Assembly: GCA_003342895.1 (NCBI GenBank)
Contig: PTFA01000028.1
Span: 2,544,091-2,608,090, forward strand
DNA from: Casuarius casuarius
Taxonomy: Eukaryota; Chordata; Aves; Casuariiformes; Casuariidae
Direction of reading: 5' to 3'
DNA: 64,000 bases
How positions within the stretch are numbered: the first letter of the stretch is position 1; each line of letters opens with the position of its first letter. Below, in pieces: positions 50,101 through 62,200 of the stretch. The notes beneath the pieces are model-generated. The model ran no database searches. It was not told the origin of the DNA and saw only the letters and a list, made by a program, of their open reading frames with translations. A program made the position numbers and the translations under genes.

Positions 50101-53100
50101 CAATCGTACTGTGTAGGCTGATCACTGGGGAAATTTATGGAATATGATCCGACACTCCATTGTATCTGGGAACAGCCTTAGCAGTGATACCTATTTAGTG
50201 GTTCATCCTTGCCAAATGCTGAAATGACTGGCATGTGTTTTGGATCAGATCTTTGCATCATGAATCAGTGGGCGAGCACATTTAGCTGCATCACACTGCA
50301 CAAGCCACAGGGTGTGTGAATTGGACAAGTCTGGCTTTGGGCTGTGTATGCAATGTTGGTATTTAAAGTAGGATTTTAATCTGTTGAAGATCTAACACAT
50401 TGCAATTTGACACTGACTGTATTCATTACTCCTGTCAGAGATATCCCATCTCATTTGTAGCTAACTGGGGTTGGTTTTTTTCTTTTTAATGATCCTTCAT
50501 TTTTTGGCGTAACGTCTGTGTTTGTCCATGACAATACTTTAGATATAGTGAGCCTTTGTCCACCTTTTGCTATGGGCTCAGCAATTCACCCAGGAGTATC
50601 TGAGAGACTCTCCTTCTACTTCCTTTCTGTTTGTTTGAAGACTTAAGTGAGCACAGTTCGGTTTTCAACAAAAATGAGAAGGAAAATTGTGAAAAGGACA
50701 AAACGTACTTTTTTTTCAAATATATATATTGTTATAACCAGCAAAGAGGAAATGTTGAGAGTCACTGATACTGAGTCACAAGGGAATGAATTAGGTCACT
50801 CCCCAGCTAAAGAAGTGTATCTTCCTCCTCATATAGAACTAGTTTATAATGTTCAAAGTGGTTGCTACCTGCAATCGAAAAGGAAGAAAGCAGAGGAAAA
50901 GAAGAAAACAGAAAAGGTCTACTTCTGTTTCGTTCAGTCTCTTGTATGCATTTCTGGTGTTTGTATATATAAGTCTTCTAGCAGTTTTTAAGGTACAACC
51001 CTCTGAGAATTAGAAACTAAGTATCTTTGTTTATTTTAGGTATTAATTACTTGAAATATTTTATAGCCAGTATTCCAGATGCTTTCTCTCTGTGTTCAAA
51101 AACAACTTAAAATGGGCTCTGTGAAGCTTGATTATGCCAGCTCCATCAGGATCTCATTAAAACAAACAAACAAACAAACAAACAAACAATCCAAGAAATT
51201 ACTCATCACTTAAAAGTGATGCTCTGCATTAGAAAAAGAAACTTTGAACATCTGAGTTCTGAGTCTTCTGCTTATTTAGAACCTGAAATTACAAAGGTAT
51301 CCCTACATTCTTAACTTCAGTTTTATAAAACGCCTGATTTTTTTTTACAGGGTGCAGATCTTTTAAATTCATTTAAGATAGAAATTACATCTTTCTTTTT
51401 CAGCTTGGGTGAGGCTATATTAACAAATTCCATAATCATTCCAGAGCATTTCTTATCTCCACCCTGCAGTCTCTCTATCTCAGAGAACCTGGCAGCCCTT
51501 TTTCCCTTGTCTCCTAAGTAGTCCTCTACCACTCTTTCAGGCTTTCTTTTACAAGAATGACTCTTCAGTGGTGCTGAGGGAAGCATGACCTTGTCAGACC
51601 AACCCTACACATTTATTATGTAAAATAGTTAGGGTGTCAAGAACTCCTGATCCATTTCAATACAAAGTAAAGGAACATCTCTAGTATATATTTATTTGTT
51701 TAAATTAATACAACACATCATATATGCTAGTTTCAGGAGAACTGCTTTTACTACTGAGACAGAAAGCCAGAAACTAAATATTCACAAATAGGTTGGTCCA
51801 GTTTTTGAGTTGGGGTTTTAAACAGGAACCCAGTGTTCTGTGTGAAATAAATATATACAACATCATTGGCAAAATCTGTTAGGAGTACAAAATGTTAGCT
51901 CTGTTACATCTTGTTCAGCTAAGCAGACTGACTTATTTTCAAACTGTTAATAATTATTAAATACTTCTTGGAATAATAAATATACTACTTATATTACTTC
52001 TTAACTGTACACACATAACAGCAGAATCCAGCAGCACCTTATAAAGAGAAAAATCAGAGAATAGCCTCTAGATCAACAAGGAGTTATAAGCAGAGGAGTA
52101 TGGCAACACTACTTCATCTTTCTGATAAATAACCTTCTAAGAGCATAGCAAATAGAACACAGCACAGGATGAACCTCTGTTACAATATTATCATTAAACA
52201 TTTTATCCTTTGAGTTGCTGAGCACATAGCACCCATCTTTGCCGTCACAGACTGGAAGCTGCCTTGCAGGCAGGAGAACTCAGGTTCACAAGGAGATGGC
52301 TGAGTCCTGGCAGTCAAATTCAAATCATACCTTGTTCCAGGGTTACCTACAACATAGGACACAGGCAATATCTCTATAGGACTTGTGGGCCTCTGCTCAA
52401 AGCAAAATAAGGAAGCCGATCCCTTGAAAATTGGAAATGGGAAATAACTTAGTTAAGAGATCAAATTTCTATAAAGCATTTTCAAAGCTATTAAAAAGCA
52501 AAGGCTGTTACTGTCTGTTCCCAAAACAGTGCCAATGTAAATAGTGTGAAAATGGCTTGTGTTTGAAAAGCAAGGTGCTTCACAATGAAGACTTATTTCA
52601 CATTTAGTTTGTCCCTTGGGGCCTCTATATAACACGTCTCTTGGACCCAGGTATACTATGTTCTGCAGTAGGGAGACTATCATTCTCCTAGTCCCTTTGC
52701 TTGGTACTCGCTCCTTTCCTCAGTAATAGTTTTGTTTGCAGTTCTTCTGACTGGTGACTTACAGTGGTTTTTAGATGCGTTCTTGACTGCTCTAAGATGA
52801 ATTACCTTGGCTATGCATGAATTAGCTTAGTGAGACTATGTGACTAGTACAGTCTCAAAGCCTCATTGTAATGGAATATTCTCTGCTTTCCAGGAACGAT
52901 TCAAGAAAAGGGAGTTACATTAGGAATTATTTCCAACTAGCATTGCCATTCTGGGGACATCTACTCCTTCCTACCTGGCTGCATGTGGCTGGCTATTGCT
53001 TTTGCTGCAATGAGAAGTGGGACTGTGCAAGTGGATAAATTGGCTGCTGTAAGGGTGTGGTTGAAAGTGTCTCGGTTAACCATTCAGACAACCAGATTCG

Positions 53101-55830
53101 TTTGCAGTGATTTCCTTTCCTGATGACACCTCTGGCATTTGCCCTTACATGGTCTGTAAGGGAATTCTGGGGAGCCAGTAATTCCCCTGCATACCTTTAG
53201 TAGACACTGTCTTAGTGGTTATGATGTTATCTGCTGCAGATAGATTTTCCACAGAACTCGGGACCAGGACCTCAGATGTATAGTACTCTCAACTGGAAGC
53301 AGACTATCCAACTACACTGAGCATTTCTGAAAGCTCTGCTCAGTAGTTTGAATACCAAATGGGAGCTGAGCTCTGCTGAAAATCTCTCCTCCGTTGCAGA
53401 GGACTGCTCTGCCTTTTTGTCTGGAATGCTTTTGATATGTAACCATTTGTCTCTGTCTTGATAAAAACTGTCTATCTCTCCCATAATGCTCTCAAATTTA
53501 CAGACAACAAGCCTTTGCAATGAATGGGTTCTACGCATTGCAGAAGTGAAGTGACTTGCTGAATGCAGTTCATCTGTATGATCGACAAGCTAGAAATTGC
53601 AGCTAGATTTCTGATTCTTTGCTTATTCCTTTATCATAAGAACTAATGTGGGTGCAAAAATGGCATGGACAGATCTTGAATGGGAACTACACCATCCTGA
53701 GACACATTTCTGTAAGTCAGTGGCTCCCAGCTCTTGGCTATGTAAGTTTAAAAATGGGAGCTTTCATCTTGCAGAGAGGCAAGATATTGCCAAGAAAGTA
53801 ACTGAAGGGCTTGTTCTGATTTCTAAGAGAGAATCTTCTAGCTCATGCTCAATTTCTACCAGATCTTTTCTCCTTTAAGCTGAGAAAGAATACAGTTGTA
53901 CACATTACTCTTGAAAGTTTCCTGATTCTTCTACTTGACCACACTGTCTTCCTTGAAAGATGGCTCCTTTTCCAATGGGAGATACCTTGCAGTGGAAGCA
54001 AGGGACAAGTTATATGTACATGATAAAATAGTCCATCACTGAAAACACATGCTCTATGAACCTCTGAAATATACCTCATGTTGAGGGACATCATTCCTTT
54101 TAGTCCCAGTGACCTACACTCCACTTCAACTTGGTATACCCTCTTTATTGTAAAAAAGTACATACATCAGCTGTGGAGTAAATTACATTTAGAAGAATGA
54201 CCCATATGTTTAAGCTTCTTATATCAATGTTTTTTTCTGCCCTTCATTCAGAATCTTTCTTACCTATTATGCACCATATTTGAGCCCTGGAAAGTGAAAC
54301 ACCTTCTGCAATCTCAGACTGCACAAACGCTTTTTTATGTGATGAGTAAGTAATGTTGTCCTGTGGATGCTGACTCACCAGTAGGTGTAGGAATTATTAC
54401 TACTGTAAGGTGAGAGGTTTCTTATAATAGCAGAGAGATGCAGCTACAGGCCTTTAGCCTTAGCAAGCCATAACATATTTGGTAAGAACTTATTATATGT
54501 TGAACATGATAAAAAGGTATTTTAAATCAAGATCTTGGCAGGTAAATAAAGAAGGTAGTAATATTTGGAAATGATGTACCATATGTAAGGGGTTTAACCT
54601 ATTGAGCTGGGATACCAAAAAGACATATGAATATTTAAAAGACCTTTTAAATCTTTATTTCATTCTGAGGCAGCAGAATGGCTTGGGGCTGTTTGTCATA
54701 TATCTTGAAGATGCAGGAACCAAGGCCCTGGTCAAATAATTCATGCAATTAATGGAATGTGCTTAATGAAGTGTGCTTTTAGCAACTTATGTCACATATG
54801 CTTGTATGGGAACCAGAGGATGAACAGCTGGGAAAATAGCATTAGTAGAATTCTTTTTTCTTTAATTATTTTTCTGAAAGGCCCAGACCTTACTAGTCAA
54901 GCTGTGTTAATAAGGGAAAATCTGTGACTCCGATAAGAGGAAATCTAAAGGCTTGTTTTCTCTGTGAGATACTGCTTGCCTCGTAAGGGCTCTTTTTTGG
55001 TGTCGCTTCTAAGATAAAATCTGATCAGACTTGGGAATTTCAAAATCATTCTTGCTAGCCAAGATTAACTGAAGAGATAAATGGCAAAATTATATCATTT
55101 TCTCAATGAAATGACTCTCATTGCTTTACGTGCAATTACAGGAAAACTTGCAAATGCTATGTGCTGCTGCTGCTCATTAAATGTATTGGTCTGAACAGAC
55201 AGTAGAACAAAATGTCAGCACAGTCTATTCTATTTCACTTGAAGAATTGTTAAATACTCTCATGCTGATAGAAATGTAGCAAAACATGAGCATCCCTTGT
55301 GCCAGAGGAAAAGCTTCTGTGATCGTAACCAATTCCAGTCCTTTCAAAGCCTTACAAAGTTGCACTTTGCTATCTCACAAGACATTAGCGTTTCCTCTTA
55401 ATTTTTTTCCTGTTTCTCATTGTAAGTGGTTGAACTAACACAGTCATTTCAGTAAACAAAATATTTGCATTGTATTAGTTCTGAGACTGACAGCGCTTTC
55501 ATACATGCCATATTTAACAGTACTCTTGCTTATATTGTGAAATGCTTAGTATTTTCAAATTTTCCTGAGACCTACGGTTAGAAGTGTTCTTATATATTTA
55601 CTCAGATAATAAATCAAACGCTAAAGTATGTTGCTTTTTTGATAACTAGAAAACCGCATACAAGTCTCTACCATCCCAGATAAAGGAAAATAAACTTCTG
55701 TACCCACCCCATTGTCTCCTTATACATCAAATGAATAAGTATAAAAATGTTATTGTTCCATACCTATTGCATTTCTTGGTGCCCTTGGACTGCTTTAGTC
55801 TTTGAATATACATGTTTTACCTTAAATTGT
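47141..55830. other. Intergenic / possible ZNF366 3' untranslated region
   Basis: AT-rich sequence with no recognised gene. A CAAA simple repeat lies at 51160-51189. Minus-strand AATAAA hexamers occur repeatedly (for example near 54143, 54654 and 55832), so the 3' end of ZNF366 transcripts could lie well inside this stretch. Confidence 0.55.
51160..51189. repeat. Simple repeat (CAAA)n
   Basis: About seven tandem ACAA/CAAA units. Confidence 0.95.
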
Positions 55831-55831
55831 C

Positions 55832-55837
55832 TTTATT
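55832..55837 (-). terminator. ZNF366: Candidate poly(A) signal of ZNF366
   Basis: TTTATT on the plus strand is AATAAA on the minus strand, 115 bases after the ZNF366 stop. It is the nearest hexamer but not necessarily the one used; mammalian ZNF366 has a longer 3' untranslated region. Confidence 0.3.
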
Positions 55838-55952
55838 GATTTGGCTTGCTCATCTCTAAAGACTGCTACCAAATTCCAGTCTCTGGTAAATTACAATTCA
55901 TGCTAAAAGCTGTCTGGTTCCCATTTTCCAGCTGTTTTAAAATGTTGTCCAT

Positions 55953-56488
55953 TTAAACGCCTATAAGCATTGTTTGTTTTTCCATTTTTCTTTCCAGTAA
56001 TTCTTTCAAACTCTTGTTCCTATGTTTGAAATACAAGTAATCAGAGAGAGAACGGCCAAGTCTGCCCTTTTCAAAGGACCTAAAGCTGAGGTGTTCTTTG
56101 TTTTTAGCAAGATCTCTCTCTCCCAGGCTCTCCTGCTTGTCTGAATTTCCAGTGCTCTTCTCCAGTCCTCCTTCACTTAGCATTTCCTCCTTCTCACTGC
56201 AGTAGGACTCTCTGAAGTCCTTCATCACACACTCTGGTTTGCCAGACAGATCTTGAGGCACATACAGCTTGCTGTCGTCATGATGGTACATGCCAGGGCT
56301 ATACCGCTCTGCCTCATAGCAGTTGTCTTCCTCTTCCTCCTGGCACGAACTTCCCTTGGCACTCTCGCCGTCTGAATGAAATGAGATTCCCTTCCCTTGG
56401 CTTTTCTGGGAAAGATCAAAGGGCTCTTCCTGTTCCAAGCTTCTTAAGACATTTGTCTGGGACAGAGCAATTCTTCCTCTTCCAAAAC
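55953..56488 (-). CDS. ZNF366: ZNF366 last coding exon, CtBP-binding C-terminal region
   Basis: Acceptor CACTACAAG on the minus strand, then 177 codons and a stop at 55953-55955. Encodes FGRGRIALSQ, then VLRSLEQEEPFDLSQK with the PxDLS motif PFDLS (56409-56423). A second PxDLS motif, PQDLS, lies at 56244-56258. An acidic stretch (EEEEDNCYEAE) lies between them. The end, SLSDYLYFKHRNKSLKELLE plus RKMEKQ, is nearly identical to mammalian ZNF366, while the region between the second PxDLS and this tail is poorly conserved. PxDLS motifs bind the corepressor CtBP. Coding sequence upstream of 56488 in the same frame is intron read-through. Confidence 0.95.
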
Positions 56489-59271
56489 CTTGTAGTGATT
56501 TAAGAGGGGAGAAAAGGTAAAATTTATACATAGCAAATTTTACTACATAATGTATAGTTAAAAAATAAAAAATGACATGGCCTTCTATTTAATATTTTAC
56601 CTTTGTCTTCCACCCAGCTATCTCCAAGCACTGTAACGTTTACAGCTTATGACATCTCCTTTGAAATGCTGTTAAAAGGAGTACTCTCATATCCACTTTA
56701 CAGCCAGGTCAGGAACGAAACATTGTGTTGTACATGCCAGACACTTGATGAGAGAGCTAGGAATAAAAGTGAAGTGTCCTGGCCTCCTGCAAACTATTTT
56801 TGCCAGTGAACCTACCCACTTCCTCCTGTTTCCTATTTTTTTTAAATCAACACTTTGATCTAAATCATCACATGCCATAATCAAAGACTTACTTGTCCAC
56901 TTTTTTCCAGAGGAGTGGAACAGATTGAACATGTTAACATGTTTGTTCTGTGGACACTCTGGTGCAAAGTTACTACTTTGAAAATGAAGATGAAATCATG
57001 TCTCATTGGTCTATGACCTCCACTCTTGCTGATTTTTACTCTCTCATCTGGTGCCACTACAAAGCTCTATGCACTAGTTAGTGCTGCAGCTTGAGAAAAT
57101 CATTAAAATCAAATGATGATTCTGAGCTGTTCAGTATAAGTGTGAATGTGGTCCTGGACCTAGTCTGTCTTAATATTTGTCAGACCGTCTGCTCTTTGTT
57201 TCTGTTCTACTTGCTGGAAACCAGGAGGCATCCATGGGCTCAGATATGCCCTAACCATCAGGATGCACAGAGGAAGGTTCAGACATTGCAAGCACAGTCC
57301 ATCTTAATTAAAAGAATAATGGCAGTTCTGGGGTGAGGATTTCATCCAATAGCAAAAATCTATTAGGGCCACTATTTTAGTTGCTTTTTTTCTCTCTTTT
57401 TTTTTTTCTCAATAATTGGATTCAGTTTCTGCAGGATTTATGCAGCCTCACTAGATACAGCTGCTACACTGCAACAGGTTGTGTTTATTAAAATGCTTTA
57501 TGAGCAGGTGGCAGCCCTTACAAATTGTCTGTGTCTGATAAGCCTCAGGGGCTAGAGAGTCTGTGTACACTGAAAAGCACTTAGCCTGTCTTCAATTACA
57601 AGTAATTGTGTAACTAGCATGGTGCTGTAGGAGGTTTACAGGAAAAAAAAGAACCATTTATATTATTACCTTTTAGGAGCCATGTAAATTTTATCTCAAA
57701 TGTCATTAAAAGACGTCTCCATTCATGCCAGGCTGCCTTAAAGCCTGAATTTGAGGAACACCAAGATATCTTACCCATGAAGGAGTTATTTATTGAGAAA
57801 GTTTTAACAAACAAAATCTCTTGGATATTCAGACTCTCAAAACAATCCTCCCTAATTCCCCCACTTCTTTAGATAGCATTGGCATGTGTGCACACGAGGC
57901 TGATTTTAGGAAGTGTGTATGGTGGATGGGAGATAGAAAATGCTTTGCAGGATACTCTGAGGGATCAAAGTCCATATACTGTGAGATGGGGGAAGAGTGC
58001 CTCCTCCTGTCTGCTTGCTTCTTTGTAAGCTGGGTCTTGAGCTCATGGTCTTCCTCTGAAGTCAGCTATGTCAATGTGGCATAGAATAAATGCATCTTGA
58101 GCAGAAAGGCTCCTGGACTTAAAACCATTTGGGCTTCCACTCCCATTCCAGACTGGAATCCAGTAAGTAGTGAGCAAGATTGCTGGTACCTCATGGTCAC
58201 TGTGAAATTTTCTAGGTTTTTTGCTTCTTTCAGCTCTGAATGGATTTAAGATTTATCTTCATGTCTAAAATCATCTTATTAATCTAATCTTGAAATGGCA
58301 AAGATATGGACCATGATAATGTGCCTCAAACATGAGAGGAAAAACTATGAACTCCTAACCAGATGTGTCTGGGAAAAGAAACCTGCTTATCCATGGCTGC
58401 TAGGCTGTGGCCAGCATCTGGGAATTGAATCCTCCTAGATTGTTAAATTTATTTAATGAAAGTAGAATTACGCCCTTAGTCAGGAAGATCAATGCAGTTT
58501 CATCTATGTCCTCCAATAGTTTTCCTAGCCCACTACAAGTGCCACAGTCCTAGCAAGACTGAGTCTGCAGGAGCTTGCTGCCGTTTGTGTTTCAGTGTTA
58601 CCCACATGTTGGGAGAAGCTCCACAGTGCTGGGGATATTGCATGTTCCCTATAGTGAGGGGATGGGGAGGCCTGAGCTAAAGTACAGGGACATTTGTACA
58701 GCTCGATAAGTCCTCTGCTGTCACACTGCTGCGTGTATTCTCCCTAAAACTTGACAACAATTACTCAGTGCACTAGAATTACTGTCCTTTGTGCTCACAA
58801 GTAGTGTCTCATTTTGTTTTCATCTGCTACTCCACTTTGGCCTGTTCCTCTGTGCCATAAGATATCTAGCCTGAAAGGTCTCTGAGACAAGGGCCAGTAC
58901 CTTGGGGTCTCTGATCTATAGCACTAGCGTAATACAGACAGTGAATAACAACTTCCCAGGCTTATGAGATTCAGTCTCTTCCAGTAACATTGGATCTGTG
59001 GCACAGGATCACAGATCTGTGGTACAAAGCCCACTAGGGTGGTACTGATGCACATCTTCAAACCTCTCAGAGAACAACATTGCTGATAAATATTACCTTG
59101 AGAATGAAATCCTCTTTCCATGACTCCGTGTTTGACTTTCATGTGCCTGGTTAGGTTCCCCTTCAGGGTGAATTTGCTGGGACAGTAGAGGCACTTGAAA
59201 GGCTTACTGTCTGAGTGCAAGTGCATGTGTCCCATTAAATTGTGCATTCTGTTAAATTCCTTTCCACACAG
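55953..59271 (-). CDS. ZNF366: ZNF366 3' coding part (DC-SCRIPT), last two coding exons
   Basis: ZNF366 is a nuclear C2H2 zinc-finger protein, prominent in dendritic cells, that acts mainly as a corepressor of nuclear receptors such as the oestrogen receptor and recruits CtBP and histone deacetylases. Two exons on the minus strand, 59271-59097 and 56488-55953, join in phase 1 as HSQ-GFGRGRIAL, matching the mammalian HSQGLGRGRIAL. The joined piece holds the last two zinc fingers, two CtBP motifs and the conserved C terminus. The start codon and the other fingers lie beyond the right edge. The gene converges on PTCD2 across 36 kb, as in human. Confidence 0.95.
56489..59096 (-). other. ZNF366: ZNF366 last intron
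   Basis: Phase 1 intron, donor CAAG|GTAATATT and acceptor CACTACAAG on the minus strand. It has a T-run at about 57400-57410. Nothing else recognised. Confidence 0.9.
59097..59271 (-). CDS. ZNF366: ZNF366 penultimate coding exon with two C2H2 zinc fingers
   Basis: Acceptor TTTTGACAG, donor CAAG|GTAATATT, 175 bases. It starts LCGKEFNRMHNLMGHMHLH: the second cysteine of one finger plus its C-x12-H-x3-H part, so the intron splits the CxxC pair of that finger. Then the linker SDSKPF and a complete finger, CLYCPSKFTLKGNLTRHMKV followed by KH (C-x2-C-x12-H-x4-H). It ends GVMERGFHSQ. The sequence is almost identical to the mammalian protein here, as expected for DNA-binding fingers. Confidence 0.96.
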
Positions 59272-62200
59272 CTGTCAAAAGCAGTAAAAATGAAAATTAT
59301 TTGTAGAGGTACTTTCAAGGTGAACATTCTAAAAGAAAATAGAACCTACCCTTCTAACTTCAGCCCTGGCAGATTCCTGCTGCAATTCATTTTTCTATCA
59401 TAGATACAAAGAAAATCAAACAGACAAGAATATATGGTTGAGTTTGCCCTATTTAGGTCCTTCCGCACAGCTGCCATTTTTTAAATTTGATGGCTAGCAG
59501 AAGGTGCACGGTCAAGAATCCCCCCAGATCAGTTAATGTTATTGTAAGGAGAGGAGAGACATAATTATGTAACCTGAAAAGCTCTTAACTTCAATGAAAT
59601 CTGAAGTATATAACTTACTGCTCAGGTGAACCATTTACTTTATAGTTGATAAATCTAGCCTTTAATCAAGAACAATGCTGGGCAGAGATGGAGGTACAAG
59701 ATAAAACCAATGAAAGGCATCTATGAAACAGTCAAGCAGAATATCACTTCTCCTTAAGTGGAACTGAAATGACTGCACATTTTGCTTAAAGCTAGAAGAA
59801 GCAATTCCTTTTTTATGTTTTTTGCTGCCCCATTTTCTCTGCTTCTCATCTTCTGTTTACCAACTTCTGTGTTTTAGTGTCTCTGGTGAGCAAGCTGGAA
59901 TTTAAACAGTCATGGGACTGCAACAGTGACTCAGCTCTCCCTGGAGCGGGTTCCTGCCAGCTCGAGCCATTGATCCCGTAGGTTTCCCTTTGATGAAACA
60001 ATAAGGGATTTTTTTCATTGTTGTTTTTCTAGATGAGTCCTTTCATAGTCTCATCTCTTATAAATAAAATGTATTCTCTAGACATGAGAGTTTGACATCA
60101 CTAATATAAGCTTCTAGTCTTACTTGTCTTCTGGTCTTTCCTTATCAGGAATTATAATTTTATTCACATTCAAGTGGCTATTTCCACCCTCTGTGAACTT
60201 CTGTGTTTGTTTTCTACTTCAACTCCTCTTTGGAATGATTTTAGACAAATACTTTCAGCATCAGAATTATTTTATTATGATCTTCACTATTAAAAGAGCC
60301 AGAATCACCATTACTGAGTAGCTGAAAATTACATCAAGCAGTGTAACTCATCTGGGAGAAAATGCTTAAAAAGCAATTATTGAGGTTCAACCAAAGTTTT
60401 GGTCTAATCTGACTTTTAATTTAATTTATTTTGGTAATACAGAAGGTCTGCTACATTAATCTCTGATTCAAATTCACAAAGCCATCAGCAGGAATATCAG
60501 GATGAGATTTAGGCTGTAGACTGATCCCGGTTGAGGTAGTACCATATCCTTTTCTTCTTAAACCATATCTTGAGGGAAAATGGAAGCAGTTCATTAATGT
60601 AAAAACTTACAGGAATATCATTTTTAAATAAAGAACTAGAGTTGGGTGAATGCTGCAAGAAGAAAAAATCTGGAAATACTTGCTTTTTAAAAATTGTTTA
60701 CTTGAACTGTGTTGGTTTTCTTCTGTGATTTTCTCTCTGTACTTTTGCTAGAATGAACATTCTAGCAAATTAATTTGTCAGCAAAAGTGTTCACAGAAAA
60801 GGTAAAGAAAAAGAAAGGCCATGGAAAATGATTTATTAACTTGTAGAGTATTCATGAAAGACATTTGATTCCAAGAGTCATCCATCCACTTAGGAAAGCG
60901 GACTGTCTGTCCTTTGTATTCAGAGAAGGCTAACCTGCCTGATGACTTACATTCAGTGAAATGAATGCACAAAAAAACATTCTGAAAGGGCTGGGAGGAA
61001 ACAAAGAGAAGAAGAAGCATCGATGAGCACAGTAAATTCATGAGGAAGAACAGCAGCTGATTATATCTTAACAGCAACTGGAACAAGCTATGATGTATCA
61101 GTATTTCCCTGTCTATAAGAATACCAAATGGTCCCTCACTAATACTCTCTCTAATACCTCTTAGCGGGAGGCTTCTGGTTATCTGCTTGTATTATGGCTA
61201 ATCTGTGTCCTCGCCAACTTGCTTTCTGATAGCTATGTCTTTACCTCTCTATCTAAACCGATAATCAAAGAAAGTCAGGCTGAAGAGTTGAACGGTTAGA
61301 GTACTTCATCCAAATCTGTATCTTTGTGAAGTATTGAGCATCAAAATGGATCTGGTAGGAGCATTTTCTTCTGGCAAGACAACATTTTATTTCTCTTTCT
61401 TCATAACGAAAGAAAGGGGACTTTCTAAAGGATTGTTCCATGCAGCATAATACAATTTTTAGTCTCTGAATGAAGAGGGTAGGATTTCCATTTCCCAAAG
61501 TCATGCACAGTTTTAGGGAGGTATAATGTGTTCCTGTCCTGAAATCTCCTCTGAACACATGAGGAAATGGTACCAGAGTGGAGGGGTGTGGCAGGAAAAT
61601 GAAAGAAATGCAGATACGAAAACTGTTTTCCAGGATGATGGCTCTGTGTGGCATAGTCTCTGGGTAAGCTGCCCCTTTCACAAGGCACAAGCCAAGTTTC
61701 AAATGAATCTCTGTGATTCAGAGGGTGAGGGGAGCTGGTCCAAGGCTCACATCCTGGAAGATGACAGCTCAGAAGTAGCTGGGGTACAGAGCTAGTGCTC
61801 AAAAAATAGCCTGAGTCTGGGGAGCAAATTAAGACTAGGAAGGCATACAAGATTTTCTTCCTCTCTGACAGGACAGGGGTGGGAGCACTGATGGAGCAGA
61901 TTGTGAAAGATGACCCAGAGTCCAGGCCACATGGGAGAGAGCTCCAGCAGAAGTCAGCAGAGAGGGTCTTAGCACCCAGAAAGATGGAAAGCTCATGCGA
62001 GAGATCTGGAGATAGCAGGAATGACAAGTTTGACGTGTGGACCTTTAGTTAGGCTCTGTAATTTAGATGAAATTGAATTCAAGCCCTGAAGAGAACGACC
62101 TCAGCTGTAAGTCTGCTGAACACACTCTGATGCACTAGCTGGTGAACTGGACTTGGTGAACTGGACTTCAGCACAATGTCTTAGAGAAAGCCTTATTAGC

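Noticed and set aside
55953..56531. ATG at the upstream end of the open frame as a start codon for a separate short protein
   Set aside because: The first 14 codons are intron sequence. The splice acceptor at 56489 and the match to ZNF366 from GFGRGR onward show that it is an internal exon.
61425..62027. 200-codon minus-strand open frame, the longest on that strand
   Set aside because: Low-complexity serine/proline-rich make-up, no known domain, overlapped by another long frame on the same strand, and located in a ZNF366 intron.
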